Below are positions 42,010 through 48,522 of a stretch of DNA of 48,522 nt, one piece after another. Numbering within the stretch: position 1 is the stretch's first letter; each line of letters starts with the position of its first letter. Both the position numbers and the translations under genes were made by a program. The stretch is from contig JAFLCF010000009.1 of assembly GCA_017303735.1 (NCBI GenBank), positions 1-48,522 on the forward strand, written 5' to 3'. The notes beneath the pieces were generated by a model that made no database searches, was not told where the DNA came from, and saw only the letters and a program-made list of their open reading frames with translations. This stretch comes from Anaerolineae bacterium. Lineage in GTDB: Bacteria > Chloroflexota > Anaerolineae > Anaerolineales > Villigracilaceae.

Positions 42010-42655
42010 TTAAATCTCCGCGCAGTTCCATGATCTCTCTACCTGCCAGTTTCTCTTGAATGCGCTGCGCCACCAGATCAAGATGACTCGGATAATTCAC
42101 ATAATCAAGATTACCGGTATGAATTGCAAGTACCGGGCACAGGTCGAACGAGCCAAGCCATTCCTCGTAAAATGAATCAAGCAAAGTCAGGTATTCAGAG
42201 GTAATGCCAGTTTCCATATTCCGTGCGCGGCGGCGGATGCGCTCCATCAACACAGGCACCGGCGCTTTGAGATAAATCAACAAGTCGGGGCGCGGCAACC
42301 CATTCACCACCAACTCAAATAACTTTCGATAGGACAAATAATCGCGCTCATTTAAATTTCCAAGGTGATGCAAGGCTCGCGCAAAAATATGTGTGTCTTC
42401 ATAAATACTGCGGTCCAAAATGGCAGAACGCGCGTCGCGGGCAGCAACCAGATATTGGTCTGCACGATGCCCAAGAAAAAATACCTGCAAGTGGAACGAC
42501 CAGGCGCGCATATCCCCATAAAAATCGGAAAGATACGGGTTATCTGCCACCGATTCGTAACCCGTCCACCAGCCGAGGCGCGCACCGATGCGCTCCGTCA
42601 ACGTGGTCTTACCCGCCCCAATGTTCCCAGCCACCAAAACAAGATGTTTCGCCAT
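42002..42655 (-). CDS. Deoxynucleoside kinase
   Basis: 217 residues of the dNK family (dGK/dAK type). P-loop GNIGAGKTT at 10-18, Glu34 in GYESVADNP as catalytic base, DRS at 81-83 (LDRSIYEDTHIF), LID region ERIRRRARNMETGI. It phosphorylates deoxynucleosides in salvage. There is no Shine-Dalgarno; TAAAAT (minus strand, 42665-42670) lies 9 bases before the ATG, so the mRNA may be leaderless. Followed by an overlapping RsbU-type gene. Confidence 0.93.
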   Translation of the reverse strand: MAKHLVLVAGNIGAGKTTLTERIGARLGWWTGYESVADNPYLSDFYGDMRAWSFHLQVFFLGHRADQYLVAARDARSAILDRSIYEDTHIFARALHHLGNLNERDYLSYRKLFELVVNGLPRPDLLIYLKAPVPVLMERIRRRARNMETGITSEYLTLLDSFYEEWLGSFDLCPVLAIHTGNLDYVNYPSHLDLVAQRIQEKLAGREIMELRGDLSD

Positions 42656-42667
42656 AGTGTGGTGATT

Positions 42668-42703
42668 TTATCATGCAGAAAGGATGCAGGTATAATTTCT
42701 GCA
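42668..42703 (+). promoter_or_regulatory. Promoter with inverted-repeat operator ahead of the membrane-protein gene
   Basis: TTATCA (42668-42673), 17-base spacer and TATAAT (42691-42696). An inverted repeat TGCAGAAA (42674-42681) / TTTCTGCA (42696-42703) brackets the spacer and overlaps the -10, an ideal place for a repressor. The divergent kinase promoter lies in the same stretch. Confidence 0.6.
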
Positions 42704-42731
42704 TACTTTTGCGACACAGGAGAATTCAACA

Positions 42732-43133
42732 ATGAAAATTCGCGACGCATCCGGCTGGACCATGTTCGTCTTCGGCATCATGGCATTTCTGCTCGGTGCC
42801 CTTGGCATCATCCGCCCTGAACTTCAGCTTTCGATCCTCGGCTTTGAAGTTGCAGAGCGCGCCGCCCGCGCCAGCTCCGACTATACCCTGACCTTCATGA
42901 CCGCCGCCTCCATGGCATCAGTCAATGTGGGCATATACTACGTCCTAGCCGCTTTGAACGATGTGAAGATCTTCTATCGCTGGACGGTGCCTTTCCGGGT
43001 CCTGACGTTCATTGTGTTCACTACCATCGTCATCCTTGGAATCGCCCCGCTTCAATTTATCGGTGTACCCATTTGGGAACTGACCGGCGCGATCGCCACC
43101 GGCATTGCACTGGCAAGAGAGAAACAAAAATAA
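42732..43133 (+). CDS. Four-helix integral membrane protein of unknown role
   Basis: 133 residues with four predicted membrane helices: about 10-27 (MFVFGIMAFLLGALGII), 58-80 (LTFMTAASMASVNVGIYYVLAAL), 89-108 (VPFRVLTFIVFTTIVILGIA) and 111-127. No family recognised. AGGAG lies 9 bases before the ATG. Ends 2 bases before the NBR1-Ig lipoprotein gene, so they form one transcript. Confidence 0.8.
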   Translation: MKIRDASGWTMFVFGIMAFLLGALGIIRPELQLSILGFEVAERAARASSDYTLTFMTAASMASVNVGIYYVLAALNDVKIFYRWTVPFRVLTFIVFTTIVILGIAPLQFIGVPIWELTGAIATGIALAREKQK

Positions 43134-43135
43134 AA

Positions 43136-43759
43136 ATGAAATCCAGAGTTACCTTAATCAGCCTGATCTTACTCGTTGGCATTTTCCTGTTCTCATGTGC
43201 CAACAACCAAGGGGACCAAACAACTGCCGTGGATACAGATGCCATCCGCACCCAAGCCGTGGAGACCTACGCCTCATCTCTGACCGAGACTCTGGCAGCC
43301 ACCTTCACGCCTTTCCCCACGCTGACGGCTGTTGGCGGTGCTACCGAAACAGCGGTATCCACCACACCTGAACCCTCGCCCACCTCGAACCCCTGCTTCA
43401 ACCTGCTTTACATTGAAGATGTCACCATCCCCGATGGGACGCGCCTCAAGCCCGGCGAACGATTTACCAAAACCTGGCTCGTGCAAAACATCGGTGGTTG
43501 TGCATGGAGACCCGGCTTCACCTTCCGGCATGTGGGCGGTGACCTAATGCGCGGAGAATTCATCACATTAACCGAAGCCGTTCCAACCGGTGCAAAACGT
43601 GAGTTTTCTGTTGAACTCGTCGTGCCCAGCGGAATCAACGGCGTCATTGAAAGCGCCTGGCAAATGGCAGATGATACCGGCGTCTTCTTCGGAGACACCC
43701 TCTTTGTGCAGATCATCGTAGGTGATGTCACCACCCCGGCAGTGACGAACACTCCTTAA
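43136..43759 (+). CDS. Lipoprotein with NBR1-Ig-like domain
   Basis: 207 residues from ATG 43136, 2 bases after the previous stop. Lipoprotein signal LILLVGIFLFSC, then a Thr/Pro-rich linker (about 35-90) and a C-terminal Ig-like domain: IPDGTRLKPGERFTKTWLVQNIGGCAW, FRHVGGDLMRGEF and VVPSGINGVIESAWQMADDTGVFFGDTLFVQI. This is the domain named after the autophagy receptor NBR1, common in Chloroflexota surface proteins. It probably displays a binding module outside the cell. Partner unknown. Confidence 0.85.
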   Translation: MKSRVTLISLILLVGIFLFSCANNQGDQTTAVDTDAIRTQAVETYASSLTETLAATFTPFPTLTAVGGATETAVSTTPEPSPTSNPCFNLLYIEDVTIPDGTRLKPGERFTKTWLVQNIGGCAWRPGFTFRHVGGDLMRGEFITLTEAVPTGAKREFSVELVVPSGINGVIESAWQMADDTGVFFGDTLFVQIIVGDVTTPAVTNTP

Positions 43760-43760
43760 A

Positions 43761-43794
43761 CAAAAAAGCGCAGACAAAAGTCTGCGCTTTTTTA
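43761..43794. terminator. Bidirectional rho-independent terminator
   Basis: AAAAAAGCGCAGAC and GTCTGCGCTTTTTT form a strong stem with A and T runs. It serves the NBR1-Ig gene and the convergent small membrane protein gene. Confidence 0.88.
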
Positions 43795-43807
43795 TATGCA
43801 TTCAAAA

Positions 43808-44218
43808 CTATACCGGCGGAGCGCCAAAAGACTCGATCGCCACCTTGGTCTTATCATTCGGGTCATACTTCACCATCACGGAAGCATTCGGAACGAGCAT
43901 CGCCACTTGAAAACGCCCAACGATCTGGGTGACCTCTGCTTCAAAAGCATCCCCGCTCATTGGCATCACCCGTAAACGGATACGCGCCTGCGGATTATCG
44001 TTCATCGTCACGCCGGTATCCTGTACCGAAAGGATCACCGCCGGAGCCGAAACGCCTGCCTTCAATACATTACTATTGCCTGCCATGCTCTTGAACGTGC
44101 TGCCAAATGCCTTGTACATGATAAAGCCTGTGCCAGCAAGTATGGCAACCGTAAGCAAACAACCACAAGCGATAGAAATGATCGTGATTAAGATAGAAGC
44201 GCCAGCAAAAATTTCCAT
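43808..44218 (-). CDS. Membrane-anchored conserved protein with soluble beta domain
   Basis: 136 residues. One hydrophobic N-terminal segment (about 5-35), then a beta-rich domain (50-136): GVSAPAVILSVQDTGVTMNDNPQARIRLRVMPMSGDAFEAEVTQIV and VPNASVMVKYDPNDKTKVAIESF. The pattern resembles DUF3592-like or related membrane-proximal domains; no firm family. GGAG lies 7 bases before the ATG. Convergent with the lipoprotein gene and divergent from the chromate transporter. Confidence 0.75.
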   Translation of the reverse strand: MEIFAGASILITIISIACGCLLTVAILAGTGFIMYKAFGSTFKSMAGNSNVLKAGVSAPAVILSVQDTGVTMNDNPQARIRLRVMPMSGDAFEAEVTQIVGRFQVAMLVPNASVMVKYDPNDKTKVAIESFGAPPV

Positions 44219-44318
44219 TTTTTATCTCCAATAAAGTTTTTGAATGATTGCATTGTATCAACCGGTCTTCAAATCCAAACTCCCCCGTTTGGGGGAAGGT
44301 TAAAGGTAAACTTGTCGC

Positions 44319-45437
44319 ATGTCAGAGCTTGCAGAAGTCGCAAAACTTTTTCTCAAACTCGGCTTCACAGCCTTCGGTGGACCCGCCGCCCACATCAGCA
44401 TTATGCACAATGAAGTTGTCATGCGCCGCAACTGGCTCACCGACGAAGAATTTCTCGATCTACTCGGTGCAACGAATCTCATCCCCGGACCCAATTCAAC
44501 GGAAATGGCAATTCATATTGGTTACATCCGCGCTGGGTGGCTGGGTTTGCTCGCCGCAGGCTTTTGCTTCATTGCCCCTGCTACATTGATGGTACTTGTC
44601 CTCGCCTGGCTCTACGTACAATACGGAACCATGCCCCAAGCCGAATGGCTGTTGTACGGCGTCAAACCAGTCATTCTCGCCATCGTCGCCCAAGCCTTGT
44701 GGACGCTCGGCTCGAAAGCCTTCAAAACCAAAATTCTCGCCGTTATTGGTGTTCTCGTCTTCGCACTTTACTTCTTCGGCTTTAACGAGATCGCATTGCT
44801 ATTTGCAGGCGGATTTATCGTCATGTTCATTGCCAACATTCAACGACTACGCAGCACCCACTCGGTTGTTTTCATTCCACTTGGTGCAGTGCTCGCACAA
44901 GCCAACATTCCTTTCAGCTTCTCCACCCTATTCCTCGTTTTTCTAAAGATCGGCTCCGTTCTCTATGGCAGCGGCTACGTCCTGCTCGCCTTTCTGCGCA
45001 ATGACTTCGTCCTACGCCTCGGCTGGCTGACTGACCAACAGCTCATTGACGCCATCGCCATCGGGCAGGTCACGCCTGGTCCGTTATTTACTGCGGCAAC
45101 CTTCATCGGCTACATCCTCGGCGGCACAACCGGCGCGTTGCTCGCCACCCTGGGAATCTTTTTGCCTTCATTTATTTTTGTTGCGATATCAAATCCATTG
45201 ATTCCAAAGATTCGAAAATCCACCTGGGCAGGCAGTCTATTGGATGGCGTCAACGCCTCGTCACTCGGACTGATGGCTGCGGTGACCATCCAGTTATCCT
45301 TTGCCTCGCTGACAGATCTCCCGACCGCCCTCATTGCCATCGTTTCGCTGATTCTGCTTTTGCGCTGCAAAGTCAACGCCACCTGGCTCATCGCAGGCGG
45401 CGCGTTGATCGGATTTATCTTCTCATTTATCAGGTGA
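44319..45437 (+). CDS. chrA: Chromate transporter, ChrA family (two CHR halves)
   Basis: 372 residues with about ten membrane segments in two homologous halves: half one has LFLKLGFTAFGGPAAHISIM, NWLTDEEFLDLLGATNLIPGPNSTEMAIHIGYIRAGWLG; half two (from about 205) has LFLVFLKIGSVLYGSGYVLLAFL, GWLTDQQLIDAIAIGQVTPGPLFTAATFIGYILGG. The PGP motifs are family hallmarks. Expels chromate, or may carry another anion; function in the cell is inferred. AAGG is distant, so the start signal is weak. The stop codon lies inside a 15-base palindrome. Confidence 0.92.
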   Translation: MSELAEVAKLFLKLGFTAFGGPAAHISIMHNEVVMRRNWLTDEEFLDLLGATNLIPGPNSTEMAIHIGYIRAGWLGLLAAGFCFIAPATLMVLVLAWLYVQYGTMPQAEWLLYGVKPVILAIVAQALWTLGSKAFKTKILAVIGVLVFALYFFGFNEIALLFAGGFIVMFIANIQRLRSTHSVVFIPLGAVLAQANIPFSFSTLFLVFLKIGSVLYGSGYVLLAFLRNDFVLRLGWLTDQQLIDAIAIGQVTPGPLFTAATFIGYILGGTTGALLATLGIFLPSFIFVAISNPLIPKIRKSTWAGSLLDGVNASSLGLMAAVTIQLSFASLTDLPTALIAIVSLILLLRCKVNATWLIAGGALIGFIFSFIR

Positions 45438-45454
45438 CTGTCACCTCTTATAAT
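45432..45454 (+). promoter_or_regulatory. Palindrome and -10 box upstream of the thioesterase gene
   Basis: AGGTGAC-T-GTCACCT (45432-45446) is a perfect palindrome that includes the chrA stop. TATAAT (45449-45454) follows and ends 7 bases before the thioesterase ATG. The message is probably leaderless, and the palindrome may be an operator. Confidence 0.5.
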
Positions 45455-45461
45455 TCAGTCC

Positions 45462-45869
45462 ATGCCCATCTCACCGACTTACTCAAAAACCATCACCATC
45501 CCAGCCTCCGCCATAGACGAGAACGGACACGTCAACAATGTGGTCTATGTGCAATGGATGCAGGATCTTGCCGTTGAACATTATGCGTCCATTGGCGGCA
45601 TCGAAGCACAAGGACCCGATGCCACCTGGGTCGTCCGCAAACACAGCGTGGAATACTTTCTGCCTGCCTTCGAAGGCGAAGAGATCGAAGCCCGCACCTG
45701 GGTTGAAGACCTGCGCAAAGTGCGCTCATTACGCATGTATGAATTTGTGAGAAAAAGTGATGGGAAGGTTTTAGTAAAAGGTGAAACCGATTGGGTCTTT
45801 ATGGATATAACAACGGGGAGAGTCAAAGCAATTCCGCAAGATCTAGAAAAGGTATTTGCGCGACACTGA
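45462..45869 (+). CDS. Acyl-CoA thioesterase, hotdog fold (YbgC/FcbC type)
   Basis: 135 residues. The 4HBT signature AIDENGHVNNVVYVQWMQDLAVEH (about 17-40) has the catalytic Asp position as Asp-Glu and HVNN; AFEGEEIEARTWVEDLRKVRSLRMYEFVRKSDGKVLVKGETDWVFMD is the rest of the fold. Hydrolyses an acyl-CoA thioester in the cytosol; substrate unknown. A TATAAT lies 7 bases before the ATG with no Shine-Dalgarno. Confidence 0.9.
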   Translation: MPISPTYSKTITIPASAIDENGHVNNVVYVQWMQDLAVEHYASIGGIEAQGPDATWVVRKHSVEYFLPAFEGEEIEARTWVEDLRKVRSLRMYEFVRKSDGKVLVKGETDWVFMDITTGRVKAIPQDLEKVFARH

Positions 45870-45896
45870 TAAATAGAGATGTAGAAACCAAAGAAG

Positions 45897-46172
45897 TTAA
45901 GATATTTTTTTATGCTTTAACCAAAAATACGTCGACATACCGCACAGTATAGAATATACCAAACCAAAAAGAAAATATTCCACATTATCGCTCAACATTA
46001 AAACGATACTTGTAATTATTGCAAGCGATATAGTAAGAGCTAAGCAATAGCTAAATTTAGAATCAAGTAATTTCCTCTTTGATAGATAATATGCCATCAG
46101 AACGAAGATCGATGCTATTATCCCAAATCCCACAATTATTAACAGTATATTTAAAAGGTTTACCACTATCAT
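45897..46172 (-). CDS. Small AT-rich membrane protein of unknown origin
   Basis: 91 residues with three membrane helices: about 3-29, 44-60 and 65-84 (VEYFLFGLVYSILCGMSTYFWL). No family recognised. The DNA is clearly poorer in G+C than its neighbours, and codons such as ATA and TTA are frequent, hinting at foreign origin. AGGAGG lies upstream of the ATG, which supports translation. Confidence 0.6.
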   Translation of the reverse strand: MIVVNLLNILLIIVGFGIIASIFVLMAYYLSKRKLLDSKFSYCLALTISLAIITSIVLMLSDNVEYFLFGLVYSILCGMSTYFWLKHKKIS

Positions 46173-46210
46173 CCTCCTAATAATTTCAAGCGCCTTTTAC
46201 AGAATATGAA

Positions 46211-47383
46211 TTACGAATCACGCATTACCAATTTCTCATACACCTTCCGCAATTTCTTCTGCGACTCATGCCAGGTAAATTTTTCACGGACATGCTCCGC
46301 TGCGGATTCTGCCAACCGTTTCGATAATTCCATATCTTTCAATAATGAATTTGCCTGTCGCGCCAGATCCTCGGGGTCGCTGGGTGAAAAAAGCAGACCG
46401 TCTACATCTTCACGCACAAGTTCGCGGACGATGGGCATGTTTGATGCCAGCAAAGGTCGCCCTGCCGCCATGTATTCAAGGACTTTGATCGGGCAAGCTC
46501 CTTGAGTCACATTGCGGTCGTTCAAGCCAAGCGGGGCAACGCAAATATCGGCTTGCGAGATCAATTCGGGAATCTCATGATGCGGCACAGCAGGCTGAAC
46601 AAGTACGTGGTCTTCCAAGCCGAGCTTACGAATTTGCTTCGCCAGCATCTTACGCTGACGGGACCGTCCGCGCCCGATGATGTGGAGTTTGACAGGTTGA
46701 GTCTCCAGTATCTTCGGCAAGGCTTTGATGACAATATCCAAACCTTGCCAATCAGCTAATGTGCCGATGTAAAGTAAAACCGGCTCACGTCCATCGCGGA
46801 CGGGCAACGGGGTGATGGGAAAGTCTGAAGGGCTGACTCCGTTTGGGATGACAGTGACCAATTTCCGGTTAAGTCCGAGCGAGGCGATGTAGTCGCGAGT
46901 CACATTCGATGGGCAGATGATGGCGTCGCTCAGGTGCAGAGTCGCCAACTCCTGTTCTTTTATTTTGGCGAGCAGGTCAGAATCCATGCCGGGGTAGTGA
47001 TATTTGAGTTCGATGGAGGGAAGTCCATTTACTTCAAATAAAGTTTTGTAACCGAATTTCTTTTTATTCTGTGTAATGTGAAAGCCATCCCAAATATTGC
47101 GAAAGTGGACGACCTCATAACCGGGATTGAGAGCCAGATGTGCCAGCACAGACTTGCCAAAATGCACAGCACGGGCGAGAAAGTTTTGCGAAAGGTCCTG
47201 CGGAATGCGGGTGACCGTTGCGCCTTCAATAGTATCTTCGGGGGGGAGCAAGCCGTCATTGGGCGTGATAAGATGGACGTTAAAGTTCCCATTGACCAAC
47301 CCGCGCAAATTGTGGAGAATATGGGTACTCGCCCCTTTCGGACTGGGTACGATGTCGAAGGCTGTATAGAGAACGTTTGTCAT
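46211..47383 (-). CDS. Glycosyltransferase family 4 protein
   Basis: 390 residues from ATG 47383 with AGGTG upstream; a GTG two codons earlier is less likely. GT-B fold: N-terminal FDIVPSPKGASTHILHNLRGL, middle VIPNGVSPSDFPITPLP and LYIGTLADWQGLDIVIKALPKI, donor-site GRGRSRQRKMLAKQIRKLGL and EYMAAGRPLLASNMPIVRELVREDVDGLLFSPSDPEDLA. Such enzymes transfer a hexose from an activated donor to a polysaccharide or lipid acceptor. The acceptor is not readable. Confidence 0.93.
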   Translation of the reverse strand: MTNVLYTAFDIVPSPKGASTHILHNLRGLVNGNFNVHLITPNDGLLPPEDTIEGATVTRIPQDLSQNFLARAVHFGKSVLAHLALNPGYEVVHFRNIWDGFHITQNKKKFGYKTLFEVNGLPSIELKYHYPGMDSDLLAKIKEQELATLHLSDAIICPSNVTRDYIASLGLNRKLVTVIPNGVSPSDFPITPLPVRDGREPVLLYIGTLADWQGLDIVIKALPKILETQPVKLHIIGRGRSRQRKMLAKQIRKLGLEDHVLVQPAVPHHEIPELISQADICVAPLGLNDRNVTQGACPIKVLEYMAAGRPLLASNMPIVRELVREDVDGLLFSPSDPEDLARQANSLLKDMELSKRLAESAAEHVREKFTWHESQKKLRKVYEKLVMRDS

Positions 47384-47411
47384 TGTCACCTATTGCGAGT
47401 GTTGAAAGAGC

Positions 47412-47480
47412 TTTTTACCGCAAAGCTCGCCAAGAGCGCGAAGATTTAAAAAAGGTTTTCTTTGTACTTGGCGGTTCAAA
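47412..47480. repeat. Candidate CGCCAAGAGCGCGAAG-type intergenic repeat
   Basis: TTTTTACCGCAAAGCTCGCCAAGAGCGCGAAG resembles a widespread environmental intergenic repeat, and CTTGGCGGTT (47468-47477) is a partial complement. A decayed copy is likely. Confidence 0.35.
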
Positions 47481-47505
47481 ATGAAATTATAACTCGGAGG
47501 CATGG

Positions 47506-48453
47506 ATGGAAGGTCTTTTATGCGGATTTGCGATTGCAGGTGTGGTTGTGCTTTCGCTATTCTTTTACCTGCTTAATACGGCTCGAAAGAAAGTAAAAGA
47601 CACAAATCAGTTCGGCAAAAAAGAATATGCGCCGGTTTATGTTTCGATCGCAGACAAACCTGACTCGATCATCCGCGGCATGAACAATTTTGTGCGTGAA
47701 GCGCAAAAGACCGAAACCACTGGCGATAAGTGGCGCTGGATTCCCATGCTGATCTTTTTTGCAGGCATTGGGTTGGCGTTGGTGGATGTGCTCATCTTCC
47801 TACTCGGTTATTCCATCTCCTTCGTCTTCATCGGAGGCGGACTTTTGCTATGGGTCGCCGCGATCGTGATGGCACGTAGCCTACGCAAGAGTGACATTCT
47901 CGACTTCTCGCCGCGTTATACCGGCACAAAAGAAATTCTCTACACCCTGCGAGATGACCTCAAACCCGGCGCCACCTTCCTCGGTCACCTCGACCTAACC
48001 GGTTCAATGACGAATACAAAAGTTGCGCGCGAATCGCAGGACGCGCAAAGCCGCACCACCCAGCATTTCAGCGATCCGTGGCTTTCACTCAAGGCAAAAC
48101 TGTATGATGGCAATGTGTTGCGCGTGACCGCCATTCAGAAAACCAAGAAACGCAAATCCTATTGGAAGCGCAGCCGCATCAGCGGCAAGAGCAAACTCAA
48201 GCCTGAAAAGTTCAAGGGTTCGGCACAGGCATTGAAAGTTCGCATTGTGGTCAACCCACAAGCGTATGTGATCAAGCCGAACAATCAATTCTCGTTGAAC
48301 AAAGATGTGGGCAAGTACAAGATCACACAACTCAGCACCGATGGCGGTTTGATCAACATCCTCGCCGTCTCAACCTTCGAAGAAGTTGAACAGACCGACA
48401 TCTTAACCTTCCTCAAATCTGCATATTCATTATTGGAAAGAAAGGCTGCATAA
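47506..48453 (+). CDS. Conserved membrane protein of unknown role
   Basis: 315 residues, with GGAGG 5 bases before the ATG. One N-terminal helix (about 4-24) and a pair about 83-126 (IPMLIFFAGIGLALVDVLIFLLG, FVFIGGGLLLWVAAIVMA); residues 127-315 form a soluble, basic domain (LSLKAKLYDGNVLRVTAIQKTKKRKSYWKRSR; ALKVRIVVNP). No known family recognised. The next gene starts directly after the stop. Confidence 0.8.
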   Translation: MEGLLCGFAIAGVVVLSLFFYLLNTARKKVKDTNQFGKKEYAPVYVSIADKPDSIIRGMNNFVREAQKTETTGDKWRWIPMLIFFAGIGLALVDVLIFLLGYSISFVFIGGGLLLWVAAIVMARSLRKSDILDFSPRYTGTKEILYTLRDDLKPGATFLGHLDLTGSMTNTKVARESQDAQSRTTQHFSDPWLSLKAKLYDGNVLRVTAIQKTKKRKSYWKRSRISGKSKLKPEKFKGSAQALKVRIVVNPQAYVIKPNNQFSLNKDVGKYKITQLSTDGGLINILAVSTFEEVEQTDILTFLKSAYSLLERKAA

Positions 48454-48522
48454 ATGAGTCGTAAAATCATCCCTTTTGTTATTGCGTTCATCATGATCTG
48501 TCTCGTCATGGGCGTGTCGGGC
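48454..48522 (+). CDS. Start of an exported or membrane protein, cut by window end
   Basis: ATG directly after the previous TAA. Twenty-three visible residues begin MSRKIIPFVIAFIMICLVMG: a basic start and hydrophobic segment, typical of a signal peptide or first membrane helix. Family cannot be told. Confidence 0.6.
   Translation, partial: MSRKIIPFVIAFIMICLVMGVSG

Noticed and set aside
44274..44295. CTCCCCCGTTTGGGGGAAGG hairpin as a terminator
   Set aside because: It has a short 5-pair stem and no T-run; it lies just before chrA and may only be a small repeat.

Overview
The window reads as a piece of chromosome from a Chloroflexota bacterium, most likely class Anaerolineae. I infer this from mid-GC DNA, short Gram-positive-type YidC, several lipoproteins with no outer-membrane machinery, Tad secretion ATPases beside sensor kinases, V4R and NBR1-Ig domain proteins, and GTAGGGGC-type intergenic palindromes. 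No rRNA, tRNA, CRISPR array, prophage or insertion sequence was seen. Coding density is high, and nearly everything from 6.7 to 33.8 kb lies on the minus strand.

Layout. 1-6.6 kb: a truncated family-5 substrate-binding lipoprotein, divergent from a large membrane sensor kinase (14 propeller repeats, Y_Y_Y, GAF, HisKA_3) and its NarL-type regulator. 6.7-11.0 kb: a DsbA-like thiol oxidoreductase and a tight operon of tandem-XRE regulator, TPR protein, acetyltransferase, V4R protein and alpha/beta hydrolase. 11.1-16.9 kb: two histidine kinases, a response regulator, a TadZ/CpaE-like protein, a small conserved protein and a CpaF ATPase in one run; the first kinase carries an MshEN-type N-terminal domain. 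16.9-18.5 kb: an amidohydrolase. 18.6-25.0 kb: the origin-type cluster rpmH-rnpA-yidD-[PQQ propeller lipoprotein]-yidC-jag-pfkB-parA-parB, with no dnaA in view. 25.1-27.9 kb: adenosine deaminase, an M20 carbamoylase/allantoate-type amidohydrolase and Hsp20.

28.0-33.8 kb: an operon of Ser/Thr kinase with a propeller, PP2C phosphatase, DnaJ-VWA protein, FHA protein, a small protein and an OmpR-type regulator. It looks like a complete Ser/Thr phospho-signalling module that ends in a two-component regulator without a histidine kinase. 34.0-40.7 kb (plus strand): phosphoesterase, ParB-fold protein, DHDPS-family lyase, LipM-like octanoyltransferase, saccharopine-dehydrogenase-like protein, an ABC-F gene relic, an AadA-like nucleotidyltransferase and a Cys/Met-metabolism PLP enzyme. 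40.8-48.5 kb: a cNMP-binding PP2C (RsbU type) with a deoxynucleoside kinase, membrane proteins, an NBR1-Ig lipoprotein, a chromate transporter, a thioesterase, an AT-rich small membrane ORF, a glycosyltransferase and a membrane protein.

The strongest leads for something undescribed are the MshEN-kinase/Tad operon (possible c-di-GMP input to pilus control), the STK-PP2C-J/VWA-FHA-RR operon, the XRE-TPR-GNAT-V4R-hydrolase operon, and the ABC-F relic in front of the AadA-like gene. All functional statements rest on motifs read by eye and recalled family knowledge; no database search was run.
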